Of a stretch of 64,000 nt of DNA, positions 22,171 through 32,228 are shown piece by piece (within the stretch, counting starts at the first letter, position 1; each line of letters begins with the position of its first letter). The position numbers and the translations under genes were made by a program. The notes under the pieces were generated by a model. It ran no database searches, was not told the origin of the DNA, and saw only the letters and a program-made list of their open reading frames with translations. Source of the stretch: Cladocopium goreaui. Taxonomy: Eukaryota; Sar; Dinophyceae; Suessiales; Symbiodiniaceae. Where the stretch lies: the NCBI GenBank assembly GCA_947184155.2, contig CAMXCT020006767.1:550749-614748 (forward strand). The letters run 5' to 3'.

Positions 22171-22227
22171 GCTGCTGCCGACTTCTGTGGATCAGGCGAC
22201 TACCAAGCTGACGAATGGTGAAAACTA
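22171..22227 (+). CDS. Possible terminal exon of the expanded-family gene
   Basis: After GCTTTGCAG the frame reads LLPTSVDQATTKLTNGEN and a stop. Very short; supported only by an acceptor, position and composition. Confidence 0.2.
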
Positions 22228-22229
22228 GC

Positions 22230-22784
22230 TGTTTAACAAGAAAAAACATCGTGATTCACCATGAACAAAATGTGTTTTTGTGGATTTAGCCATGAAACTG
22301 GGGATTCAGCTTAATATCCTGGATCAATGGTGATTTAAACGGATTTTACGGGATGGGATATGTAACCTTGAAATTATTCAAGCCGCATAACCTATAACCA
22401 ATGAATATACTATATTTATGTGTCAATGGGACATAATGGGGAAACAGTTCACTAACATGTTTTTTCTGTGTTTGGGTGAGTTTGAAAATAGGGGTTACCC
22501 TTAAAGCTGCAATTTAATGGAACGGGGTGCCCTATTCTCAGGCAAAGCCTGGCCTGGAAATGGCGGATATCCCATGGCACTTACATAATGGCTGTTGTTT
22601 AAAAGGTTCAGTTTGTCAAGAAAAAACGGTTTCTTTTTTCCCGATACTCTATTTCAAGACAAACTCTATAATGTTGGCTGCCTAATAATAAAACCACCCC
22701 CCCTAAATTTGTGATTTTTTCCTTTTTTTGGGGGGGGTCAGCATTCCAACAGTAAATTCCTGGAACCCTATTCTGGATACTATA
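22230..22784. other. AT-rich spacer
   Basis: No gene recognised. It includes a C-run and a G-run at about 22690-22735 that could pair. Confidence 0.5.
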
Positions 22785-23056
22785 CCATGCCCTCTGGACA
22801 AGGTCAGAACATGAGTTTTTTGGCAATACTAAAATTAAATTAGGCTAATTTACTTTTAGTTTTGGAGAAAAAACTTGAGTTGGGAAAAAAGTTTCCACTA
22901 TTGCCATGTTGGGTCCACTATTGTCCATGCCCTCTGGACAAGGTCAGAACATGAGTTTTTTTGTAATATTAAAATCAAGTTAAGCTTTATATAATTGACT
23001 TTTAGTATATATTGGAGGTAAAACTGGAGTTGGGAAAAAAGTTTCTACTATTGCCA
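22785..23056. repeat. Tandem duplication of a unit of about 125 bp
   Basis: 22785-22906 and 22925-23056 both begin CCATGCCCTCTGGACAAGG and end GTTGGGAAAAAAGTTT plus CTATTGCCA, with small differences inside. The second copy abuts the left MITE. Confidence 0.85.
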
Positions 23057-23060
23057 AGAT

Positions 23061-23284
23061 ACAGTAGATGGACAAATTATTCAAACCCCTATCCATGAGT
23101 TATAGGCCACCCCCTACCTCCCCCGAATTTCAATGTTATGGTTTCGTAGCGCTGTTCCTGCTCTGGGGGTTTGATTTATTTCGTCCATTCGAAGGAACGA
23201 ACAAAACAAGAAAATAACATTGATATTTGGGGTGCGGGGGGTTGCTGTATGTATAAGGGTTTGAATAATTCGTACATCTACGGT
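23061..23284. mobile_element. Foldback MITE, left copy
   Basis: 224 bp with terminal inverted repeats of about 36 bp: ACAGTAGATGGAC at the left and the complement of ACCGTAGATGGAC at the right. Inner parts also pair, so the whole unit is an imperfect palindrome. By eye it differs from the copy at 27396-27619 at a single base. The left end lies at a TA; the right end does not. Confidence 0.9.
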
Positions 23285-23432
23285 CCGCGGGGCGGTGGTC
23301 AGCAGGAGTGTATAGCGAATGGTTAGCGTCACTTTTTGATCGACATTAGCACATATTGTACGAAGATATGAATTAGGTGATAGACGTGCAGTGACGTGCA
23401 TTGAACATTTTGAATTTGACTGTATGACTGCC

Positions 23433-23795
23433 CTACAAGGATGACAGGAGTCGCTTTTGCTCAAAGGGCAGCAACTTGCCAAAAGCGCTCAAGGACTGCC
23501 AATCTCCACGGCTGAGTTCAACCACATCCACAGCTCCAAGAGACAACAATTCTTCGGCCAATGCTGCAGCCTTGACCTGCGGCAGCTTTGCCTTCGCAGC
23601 CAACTCATCCATTCCCTGCAGCACCTTGGTGCCTTGGGGTAATGAAAATGGAAGGCTGGGGGCATTCAAGGCTGCTGCAGCGTCATGCTCCATGGCACCA
23701 TCACGAATCCACTTGCTCAAGCATATGGCGCAACGCCAGGGAGCGGTTTCCAGAGGTCTTTGGCCTTGCCTGTCAGAACACAGCCCCGGTGCCAT
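23433..23795 (-). pseudogene. C-terminal part of the Rep-like gene in a second frame
   Basis: The frame continues past the stop of the upstream frame, overlapping it by about 80 bases: SKWIRDGAMEHDAAAALNAP, then a helix and LLSLGAVDVVELSRGDWQSL. It reads as the natural continuation after KDLWKPLPG in the neighbouring frame, so a one- or two-base shift near 23720 probably broke the gene. No domain of its own is recognised. Confidence 0.5.
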
Positions 23796-25402
23796 TCAAA
23801 ATCTGTGTTCCCATCGTTGAAAGCTTGGGACATTTGCACCTCAAAGGGCTGGCCCTGGAACAAACTCAGAAAAGTGGTCACAGGCACAGTTCTCTGGCCA
23901 TACTCAACTGGACGGAAGTCGTCCCAAAAGAGGAACTTCTTCTCCTTGAGTAGGTTGCGCAGGGCAAAGCTCGACCCGAGCGCAGGTTTGTGGAACACAT
24001 GCGCAAAGCCATACAACTCATCAAAGGGAAGGACCAGGGTCGACTTCCCAGAGTTGGTGGGACCAACAATCATTGGCACTCTGGTCGTCTTTGCTGGGCC
24101 TGTCACCAGGATGTTCCTGAGAGCTACAGCAAGTTCAACACGAGACAAAGACATGGAATTGGCTGCAAAGAATGCTGCGGCTGCGTGGTTGTAGGAGCAC
24201 GCATGACCGTGGGGGCAATCTTTGTCTGCAGTGGCACAAAGTGTTGACCATTCACTTTGGCGTTCTGCTGCAGCTTGTTGCCTGGCTTCGCCCCATTGCA
24301 TTGCCTCAGCCACAAAATCCTTGAGGTATCGCTGCCGCTGGTGGACGAAAAGCTGCATTTGCTCTGTGCCATGATCTTGGACATACTCCATGACTGCAGC
24401 TTGGGTGGTCAAACCTTGGCTCATGATGAGAGCAGTCAAGTCCAATTTGTTGAAGCGCGGCTTCTTCTGCTTGCCGCCCTCTGATGCAGTTGCTCTCTCA
24501 GCCTCCTCATGCCGGCGCTTCCAGATGGCCGCATTCCAGGGGCGCTGGGATTCAGCGAAAAGGTCTAGAGCTTGCCACCCTCCATCTGCAGACCACGAAA
24601 CTGGATGCGCATCAACGACAGGCTTGGACAAAGTTGGGATGTATCCATACCTGACTGCGCTCCAGAACTGTGTGTGGTTGCTGGAAAAGTGGCATGCTAA
24701 ATGGTCCCTCTCCCGCAAGGTGTACTTGGCCGTGGTCCACTTTCTCGTGCGGTTCAGCTTGACAGCAACGTGGAAATGTTTGCTGCCATCTGAATGCTCT
24801 TCTTGGAAGACCACGAGCTTCTGCACCAGGCCATCTGCCTTGCTCCGGCGCTGGCCACCTGTGCCAGGAGGATACACCGGATTGTCAAAGGCAAGCCGGA
24901 CGCAGTCAGCCACCTCCTGGCGACTCATAGCCTGAATGTCCCGCAAGTCAGTAGAATCAAGCGTGCCAGGCAGCACACGGGAGATTGTGAGGAGATGAAC
25001 TTGGTGCTTGAAGTTCGTCTCTTCGGCGCCCAACCCTTGCACAACCTCTGGCATGTGCTGCTGTGGCGCTGCAGCAGGACTTTGCAGCGTAGCCCGAATC
25101 CACTCATTGACTTGGTGCTTGCAGTCCCCTTCCAGAACCGTGCTATCAAAACCAAGGTGTTCTGCTAGGGAAGCCCGGAACTCAGCAAGGGAAACTTCTG
25201 CCAGGTCTGTCTGTGGCAACAGCTCCTTGATGGCAACGCAGACTTCAGCCTTCAGCCTTTCATCTGCAGCCTGTGGAGCTGATGCTTCTGGCGAAAGATT
25301 GCCCACTTCAGCCATGGAAGCAAGACGACAAGTGACAAGGGGAGAATGCGCAGCCTTGGAGCCAAAATCCTGGCCAAGCAATCGCATCAAAGAATTGGTC
25401 AA
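23717..25402 (-). CDS. Rep-like protein: HUH nuclease domain plus SF3 helicase
   Basis: 561 aa from the ATG at 25402; an alternative start MAEVGN lies about 30 codons in. Residues 209-214 are HFHVAV, an HUH-type metal-binding motif, followed by RYGYIP at 251-256, which may hold the nicking tyrosine. Residues 447-455 are GPTNSGKST, a Walker A motif, and 490-495 are FLFWDD, a Walker B motif; together they fit a superfamily 3 helicase. This order is that of replication initiators of small circular single-stranded DNA viruses and plasmids, which nick and unwind an origin. I recall many such Rep-like genes in Symbiodinium genomes. The 3' end is frameshifted. The gene is intron-free, unlike its neighbours, and lies between two MITEs. 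Confidence 0.7.
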   Translation of the reverse strand: MTNSLMRLLGQDFGSKAAHSPLVTCRLASMAEVGNLSPEASAPQAADERLKAEVCVAIKELLPQTDLAEVSLAEFRASLAEHLGFDSTVLEGDCKHQVNEWIRATLQSPAAAPQQHMPEVVQGLGAEETNFKHQVHLLTISRVLPGTLDSTDLRDIQAMSRQEVADCVRLAFDNPVYPPGTGGQRRSKADGLVQKLVVFQEEHSDGSKHFHVAVKLNRTRKWTTAKYTLRERDHLACHFSSNHTQFWSAVRYGYIPTLSKPVVDAHPVSWSADGGWQALDLFAESQRPWNAAIWKRRHEEAERATASEGGKQKKPRFNKLDLTALIMSQGLTTQAAVMEYVQDHGTEQMQLFVHQRQRYLKDFVAEAMQWGEARQQAAAERQSEWSTLCATADKDCPHGHACSYNHAAAAFFAANSMSLSRVELAVALRNILVTGPAKTTRVPMIVGPTNSGKSTLVLPFDELYGFAHVFHKPALGSSFALRNLLKEKKFLFWDDFRPVEYGQRTVPVTTFLSLFQGQPFEVQMSQAFNDGNTDFEWHRGCVLTGKAKDLWKPLPGVAPYA

Positions 25403-25526
25403 CTAAGGCTGATGATGGAGATTTTGACGAAGATGACTTTTTGATGATTTTAATGATGATGTACTGAAAGATATTGTGAAGGTGAGCTTTCCTGTTTCAC
25501 ATCTGTGTTTGTCCTACTTTCAGATT

Positions 25527-25735
25527 GTGTTTTTCCAGTTCCCTTTCCCGGGTGTGATTGGAAATGCCGTGTTTTTCCAATCCCCTTTCCCGGGCACCAT
25601 TGAAAATGCCGTGTTTTTCCAGTTCCCTTTCTCCGGCGTGATCGAAAATGCTGTGTTTTTCCAATTCCTTTTCTTCAGCGTGTGCGAAGTGCTGTGTTTT
25701 TCCAGTTCCCTTTCTCTTTCCCAGTTCCCTTCCAG
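25527..25735. repeat. Minisatellite of 42 bp (14 codons)
   Basis: Units start at 25527, 25569, 25611, 25653 and 25694 with GTGTTTTTCCA. The unit is 42 bp, so the frame stays open on both strands; on the plus strand it would read VFFQFPFPGVIGNA. It is followed by an 11-bp repeat CCAGTTCCCTT to about 25775. Confidence 0.9.
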
Positions 25736-25973
25736 TTCCCTTCCAGTTCCCTTCCCAGTTCCCTTCCCAGTTCCCACGGTATGCACCACGAACGTTGCGA
25801 CGGGCAGCATACGACCGAAACTTGCCCGTGTGGTACACCTGGCAAGTTTTGCTGTCTATGACAGCGTGAACATATCCTGTGTCTGCAAGGTCGGAGACGG
25901 GTATACGAGAAATAGATTAAGAAGCTGTATAGGCTTCAAAAGCATAGACACATGCAACATCATTTCTTTGGCC

Positions 25974-26564
25974 CTAAAACTTGAAGGAACCAAGCTTGAC
26001 AACCAAGGCTCTACCCCACTGGGCTGGACTTCTGTGAGCATGAGCCAAAGCCCATGCAAGGCGATCCTTGACATCCTGAGGTGACAAATCCGGCTTTTCG
26101 TACAATGAGCGGAAGTGGACGCCACGTGCCCAAAGTGCACGGCTCAAAGTTTTGACGCTGCACTTGAGCTTCAGCTCCTTCTTCACCATCTTGACAGTGA
26201 CCTCCTTGCCGCGGGCATTCTTCAGGAGGCGTTTGTATCCATTGAAGATGCGTTTGTAGTTGGAATCTGTGATGCACCCCTTCCGGCCAACTCTGGCTGG
26301 CTTTGCTTTGCATCTGCGGAAAAGGTGCTTCGAGATGGTGTCCGTGGAGCGGCCCAAGGCACCGGCGATCCGCTTGACGCCCAACTCACTGGCATGCAAA
26401 TGCCTCATGAGCTCTTCCTCCACAGGAGTCACGTGGGAAAAGCTAGCACTCCACGCTGCCTCGGCCCCTGAAAGCGGCCGCAATACTTTGCTAATTGCGT
26501 GCTGGCCATACCCAAGCTGCTTCATGCGGGCAGCAACTGTGCCTGCAAAGTCCGTGTGAGCCAT
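25974..26564 (-). pseudogene. Truncated Tc1/mariner (IS630-type) transposase
   Basis: 196 aa from the ATG at 26564. It opens with a helix-turn-helix (GYGQHAISKVLRPLSG) and has a second one (LGVKRIAGALGRSTDTISK). Then comes the pre-catalytic region VKTLSRALWARGVHFRSLYE, KPDLSPQDVKDRLAWA and HRSPAQW, which I associate with dinoflagellate mariner-like transposases. The reading ends at ALVVKLGSFKF; at this place the family has a strand with the first catalytic aspartate (xxxDxKxF). Here that residue is absent and the rest of the DDE domain is missing, so the protein could bind DNA but not cut it. Confidence 0.7.
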
Positions 26565-26772
26565 GCTATGGGCCTGGTCCAGTACACTGAAATGGTTTAG
26601 AGCTTAGAGCCGCTGTGTGCTGCGCGAGGAGAAAGCCTGTAACAAAGCACAAGACAACACATCAATCATAGTTCTGCTGTCCTGGGTGAGCTTCATCCAC
26701 TTTGCTGCTGACACATGCCTGGGCGAACATGGCGGTCACAGAAGTCAATGCGCTCACAGCGACTGAAGGCCA

Positions 26773-26890
26773 AGAGAGAAAAGTTGTGCCATCACGCAAC
26801 GCGAGGCGGCCCCATCCTGAAGTGCCTCAAAGCAACTCCAGTAAGTGGCGCTCAGCTGAAGATGAAGAGAGAAAAGTTGTGCCATCGGCA
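26773..26890. repeat. Short direct repeat
   Basis: AGAGAGAAAAGTTGTGCCATC appears near 26773 and again near 26866, about 93 bp apart, with similar flanks. Confidence 0.7.
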
Positions 26891-26948
26891 GGACTCCACA
26901 GGTTTTGTATGGTCAGTGGCAACTATATGGAAGCAGCGAAGATATTAA

Positions 26949-27199
26949 GGATGCAAGGTGGGCCTTATCATCCACCTTTCTGGCATTGTCACTGGGTTGC
27001 ATTTTTTCAGACATGTGGTGACATTGTTTGACAAAAACTTGTACACGCATTGTGTCGCAGACAGCACGAAGATGCAAGGTGGGCCTTATCATCCACCTTT
27101 ATGGCGTTGTCACTGGGGTTACTTTTTTGAGACACCACCACGACTACGACCACCACCACCACCACCACCACCATCACCACCACCACAGCAACAACAACG

Positions 27200-27230
<31 letters not shown>

Positions 27231-27315
27231 ACAACAAGTAGGTGTGCCTTATCATCCACCTTTATGGCGTTGTCACTGGGCATGCTTTTTCAGACAAGTG
27301 GTGACATGTGATGAC
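26949..27315. repeat. Three copies of a repeat of about 70 bp with CCA/CAA microsatellites
   Basis: The core CCTTATCATCCACCTTT followed by GGC-TTGTCACTGGG recurs near 26970, 27087 and 27248. Between the second and third copies lie (CCA)n at 27145-27185 and (CAA)n at 27185-27235. Confidence 0.85.
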
Positions 27316-27395
27316 ACTTGTTCAATCAATGTCTGAGTTCGTGTGGGAGCAGATGCGAAAAAATGCAAAAAGAGAAGAAAAAATGAACCCTTGAG

Positions 27396-27619
27396 ACAGT
27401 AGATGGACAAATTATTCAAACCCCTATCCATGAGTTATAGGCCACCCCCTACCTCCCCCGAATTTCAATGTTATGGTTTCGTAGCGCTGTTCCTGCTCTG
27501 GGGGTTTGATTTATTTCGTCCATTCGAAGGAACGAACAAAACAAGAAAATAACATTGATATTTGGGGTGCGGGGGGTTGCTGTATGTATAAGGGTTTGAA
27601 TAATTCGTCCATCTACGGT
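27396..27619. mobile_element. Foldback MITE, right copy
   Basis: 224 bp, in the same orientation as the copy at 23061-23284 and differing from it by one base (CGTCC for CGTAC near the right end). Here the right end lies at a TA and the left end does not. Confidence 0.9.
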
Positions 27620-29698
27620 ATCACTATTGGTTAGACAACATTGCAATGCCGCGAAAGCTGCCATTTCCAAAATAGGATGATTGGATGATGGGAAAATCTG
27701 CCGAAAAGCCATGTGTTTGCTGGTAGAACTGTTGATTTTCTCGGCAACACCAACCCATCGATTGGATCATAGCCCTTATATCCTGTCAAACATCACTATA
27801 TTACATCACAACTAGCCCTCTTAGGCTATTATGGAGGGTTAGCGCCATGCTGGGGTGGTTGAGAACCCTTATCAAAAAAACATATATCAATATCAATTCA
27901 TAAGAAATACTAATTTATATTCATTTTTCCCATGTCGTGATATTTACTATGATTTTCATTTCTATATATATATATAACATGATATGCATAGGATATCCCT
28001 ATGGTATCCTCCATTTTGAGCCCTGCGCCCTATACGTCTCCAAAGTCACGGCTCTCTCCAGGTGACTTTGGCCACGCTAGTGACAGCCTTGCCATGGAGC
28101 GCTGGTGGCTGGGCTGTCTTCGGGGCCGGAATATCGTATTTTACCCACGGTGAGGTCACTATAATCCATGGATTGATTTAAGAGAAAATCTACAGGAAAC
28201 CATCGAGTTTCCAATTAAATATGGGGTTCTCCTGTCAATTTTCCCTTTCATCATTCCATTGATTTAATTCATACAGATGATGATTTGATGGAATGCTTGA
28301 TGGAGTTTTAATGGTACTTTAGAATGGATGAGGACCTGGATGAATTGTGGTGACCTCACTGCGACGTCACTGGAATGATGGTTAGTGACGGAATCATCCC
28401 CAGGCCCTTATTTCCGATATCACGTTCGTGAAAAATACAATTTAGCCACAATAATGTGGTAAACCCAAAGCTCTAAACCATCCCCAGGGGTTTATGGCAT
28501 TGTGTTTGCCCCTAAACAAGGATACATATTTATTATGACCCCCTTGCCTATTGCTCTGAAGTCCTCTTCCGAAAGCTTGACTGGTTGGCGTTTTGAACAT
28601 ATTGTCGTTTTATTGTTTCATCCTACCTCGGATGATGACCCGCATAGACAAACATATGTTTCAGCGAACGAGGGACAAGACATAGTTAGCAACCTGACTG
28701 CCATTGTTCTTGTTCATCAACTGCTTGCGACACGGGTTGACATTCAAACATGGTGAAACACTAAAGTCAATTCTCACGTGTATGGTCTTAAACGTGGAAA
28801 CATTCCGATGGTATTCATGTTTGAACATCCCATGTTGGTGCTCTGCGAATTTCCCATGGTTTGAACGCTGCACAGAGGTCTGCGTGCGCTGTATGACTGG
28901 GCTCCACGACTGCGAGCCTTGAAGTCGGGGACATTGCTTTGCCGTGAAGTAACCTCCGCAAGCTGGCATATATTCTCTGGTAATTTACTGTAACATAGCT
29001 AGTGAAAAAAATCACCATTTGGGAAGGTAAATCATCTACTATGAAATTTCAATTGTCCACAGCTATGTCAGTTTGCTGGAGGGTAAGTGATGAAGTCATT
29101 ATACATATATATATAGTCCCTACAATTCTGACCATACATTTCTGGAATTCCAAAGGTGGGATCACGTCCCATTTGGCAGGAAGGGTGGTATTGTCAGCGG
29201 CTCCCTTGTGGGTGGGTCATGTAGGTTTAGGGGTCAAAACCACACCAGGGTGCTGCTCGTTTTTCCCAAGACGCAAGTCTGGCAACATTGGGTACATGAC
29301 CCATCACCGGGACTCATCTAAATCTGAGATGCTTTGCATTCTTCCTGAGATGTTTACGTGGGATGACAGGTACTCTTGAGATTGATTGACGGCATCTCAA
29401 CCCAAGACTAGAACCCCCTCATATTTCGGGAATGCCTAGTGATTTATAACGTGTTCCATTATGTCAATTTTGCTATGCAATTTTGAAGTGCGAACCACTC
29501 CACGAAACCATCCAACAATGAATTAGTATCATGAAACTGACCCTGCTAACGTGACTTTCACTCGCTTATATTATATGAAAGCCTGTGACAATCTAGCTAG
29601 CAACATCCATCAAACACTTCAAAGCCGATAGATCCTGGAATTATATCCACAATATATGTAATTACTGTATATAATGTACAGTAGTGGAAATGTACATG
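27620..29698. other. AT-rich spacer with one exon-like stretch
   Basis: Mostly non-coding. A GC-richer piece at about 28060-28135 reads VTLATLVTALPWSAGGWAVF on the plus strand after CTCCAG|G, which may be a membrane-segment exon, but nothing else supports it. Short TA runs occur at 27965-27980 and 29100. Confidence 0.35.
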
Positions 29699-29776
29699 CA
29701 CATGTGCTTATGACATGTCAGTTTGCATGTGTATCCAGTGATTGGCTTGCGAGGTATATGTGTAGTTTTGAGGCTC
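29699..29776 (+). repeat. Split direct repeat A1
   Basis: Starts CACATGTGCTTATGACAT and ends TGTAGTTTTGAGGCTC. It matches A2 at 34724-34814, which has about 13 extra bases near TGACCTGGTCGTT. Confidence 0.8.
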
Positions 29777-29947
29777 AACCCCCCTGGTGGACGCTAGGGA
29801 GGCAGGCGATACACCTCCCAGTGTGTGCTGGGAGCAGGGGTTCAAGATGGACCCCAGCCCTGTTGCGCAGGGTTTCTCTGAAGCTGACTTCAGAATACTT
29901 CAGAGGGATTTGGTCCTCCATCAGGGAGCTGGTCCAGGCTGGTCCTG

Positions 29948-30259
29948 ATGGAGACCTTGGACGACGGAGGCAAGCCCCAAGGTGCAGCATTGGTGCACAT
30001 GGACCAGCTGCACCAAGCAGATGGAGACGGTGGCTTGGCGAAAGTAACCTACATTGGCTGCAGTTACGAATGCTACCAGTGGTGGGTTGACGACGACATG
30101 GGGCCAAACGTCTTCCACCACGTCTGCCGCGCAAGTTCCCTGCACTCCTGCATGGACAAGGTTGTGATGGAGGGGCTGGTGCATGCCATGCAACGGACGC
30201 CAATGACCAGACCAGAAGCTGAGCAGGTGCTGAGGGAGTGGCAGGGAAGGCAGCTATAG
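29948..30259 (+). CDS. Short open frame at the 5' part of the element
   Basis: 103 aa that contain YIGCSYECYQWWVDDDMGPN and a Q/E/R-rich end. In position it would correspond to the first open frame (Gag-like) of a PAT-type element. I see no known motif. The next frame (30264-30497) is rich in S, G and K and may be its continuation after a stop. Confidence 0.3.
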   Translation: METLDDGGKPQGAALVHMDQLHQADGDGGLAKVTYIGCSYECYQWWVDDDMGPNVFHHVCRASSLHSCMDKVVMEGLVHAMQRTPMTRPEAEQVLREWQGRQL

Positions 30260-31017
30260 ACCAGTGCATGCTGGTGCGCTGATGCAGGCTAACGAGCCCC
30301 CACCTGGTGGCAGCCAGGGCAAAAGCCGTGAAAAATCCAACAGCTCATTAATGAGCAAGTGCTCAGGTGGTAGTTCTGCCGACGACGCCTCCCATGGCAG
30401 GGGGCGCATGCCAAAGCCAGGACGAAGCTTCTGGCGTTTTTCCAAGGGGCAACTTCGTCCACCTAGTAGCATTCAAGGGGATGAGCCTAGGGCCTAGGGA
30501 TATTCGAAGTGTTGCCCATGCTTTTTAAACAATTTTAATGTCCAGTTACTTAGGGACTCAACTTTTTCCTGTCTCTGCGGAGGTGTCCGAGATGCTGACG
30601 CGCCAAGCTGAAGGGATTTGATACCATTTCAGTTTTGCCCTTCGATAGGAGCTATGGCCAAATTAGTTTCTCTTTTCCCAACAACCCGGCAATGGCTGGT
30701 TGTGGTTGATGCAAGCGTTTTGAAACGGCTCCCCAGGCAACACAGTTAAGAAACTGACACATGAGTCACATGAGGGTTCGGTACAACTGTGGCGCTGGTG
30801 GTAACAGTGATTAATGGTGAGTACCCTGGCTGGCACTTGGGAAAAGAACTGCTGCCAGCATCCCTTAGCCTTGCACAGACAGAGGCTTTGGAAATGATTG
30901 GGGACCACGTTAGGCAGTCTCAGTTTCTTGGGAACCCATTAGAGACATGGCAACTTGCCCTTTTTGACCAGCTGTTAAACACCAAAACGATGGGGACGAA
31001 GTGACCCATGCCATGCT

Positions 31018-31300
31018 TTGCCACTGCGCCTGGAAGAATTGTTACCGGGGCCACCTGCTGCAGAAGTTGGAGGAAGCCTGGAAGCCATGGACGCAGTGGA
31101 CAAGGACGTAGGGGATTGGCTGGGGGGCCCGGCAAAAACCTTGAAGCCGCAAGACAGGTGGCCTAAGCAGGTTCCCACAGCAAAGATAAATGCGACAAAG
31201 CAGGAATGGTACAGGCTTGTTCAGGTGCTTTATCAGAGGAACATTCTTGCCACCATTGAGGAAAAATAATCCCCGTGTGAATTTCCCCCTATCAAGGCTA
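31018..31300 (+). pseudogene. N-terminal edge of reverse transcriptase
   Basis: The frame reads WPKQVPTAKINATKQEWYRL, then VQVLYQRNILATIEEK, then a stop; EIPRVNF follows in another frame. The pattern W-x-x-[LI]-V-x-x-[LC]-x-x-R-x-[IL]-x-x-x-[IV]-x-x-[EK]-E-I is how dinoflagellate elements of this class enter the reverse transcriptase. The catalytic palm that should follow is absent. Confidence 0.5.
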
Positions 31301-31353
31301 TGACCTGGGCCCCGGAAAGTGAACCAAACATTTACAGTGAAATTTCCAGAAAC

Positions 31354-31570
31354 CATTTAGTAGAGAATCATGATTTTTCAATCAAAATCAAGTAAACATC
31401 TCTAGGCCCATGATCCACATTTAGTAGAGAGGTAAAATTGATATGTTAGTCGGGTCATGCTGGTCTTCTAAGACTTCGAACATATATCAAAATCTTGCAC
31501 TTCAGCGGAACCAAGGTTCCCACATTTAGTAGTGAAAATCGAGCATGCATGTACATCCATTTAGTAGAGC
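31354..31570. repeat. Four scattered copies of CATTTAGTAG
   Basis: CATTTAGTAGAGA or a close variant starts at 31354, 31418, 31523 and 31558. The stretch replaces the missing part of the reverse transcriptase. Confidence 0.75.
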
Positions 31571-31693
31571 TTGAGGCTATGCAAAACGTTTCTTCACCCC
31601 AAAATGGTTACACAGCCTTCACCTTAAATTCACATGCAGGAGGATGAAAAAGATGTATTCAAGGTGGCAGGTGACTTGAACGGTGCTTGAACG

Positions 31694-32130
31694 GTGCTTG
31701 GCAGAAGCAGAGACTGGCCTATGTCCGCAATGGCGCAGACATTCGGAGAAGAAATCACAACACCGAGAACTGGAGGTGATTCGAATGGGTGCCGAAGTAG
31801 TTGGCAAGAAGGGGACTCTTGCGGCCCCACTACTAGCAAAGAGTTGGAGCTGATTGGATTTACTTTTTGGCTGCTAGCCCAAGCCTGGCCAAAAGCAAAG
31901 GGTACCATGATGGTCCTAGGTAGGCTGCTGAGGTGCTTTGAATTTAGGCGACCGCTAATGAGCCTACTTCGTAAGTGCTGGCCTAAAGGCTGCATCATGC
32001 TGCCCATGGCAGTTTCGGACTTGCGGTGCCCCGTTGGTGGGCTGGTGTCAGCCAGCGATGCCTCTGAAAGTGGAGGGGGTCTATGTGTATCGCATCAGCT
32101 GACAGACGAGGGGAGAAAAAAACATGTTGT
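31694..32130 (+). pseudogene. Reverse transcriptase connection and RNase H start
   Basis: One frame contains KELELIGFTFWLLAQAWPKA, then LGRLLRCFEFRRPLMSLLRK, then LVSASDASESGGGLCVSHQL. The GR-x-[LV]-x-x-x-x-[FQ]-FRRP-x-MS segment and the ASDAS-E-x-GGG RNase H start are familiar from dinoflagellate retroelements of this class. The methyltransferase begins directly downstream. Confidence 0.65.
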
Positions 32131-32228
32131 CCTTGCAAAGCCCGTGTTATGCTTCCTCGCGGCTTATGCCTTTCAGGTCTGCAGGTGAGATGCCGACAGC
32201 GGAGCCCCAGGCCCCAGGGCCCAAAGAT

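Noticed and set aside
26958-27336. Histidine-, proline- and asparagine-rich frames
   Set aside because: Translations of CCA and CAA microsatellites between short repeats.
29775-30269. 164-codon minus-strand frame, cysteine- and proline-rich
   Set aside because: Lies opposite the 5' part of the recombinase element, no domain; seen as a shadow of GC-rich sequence.
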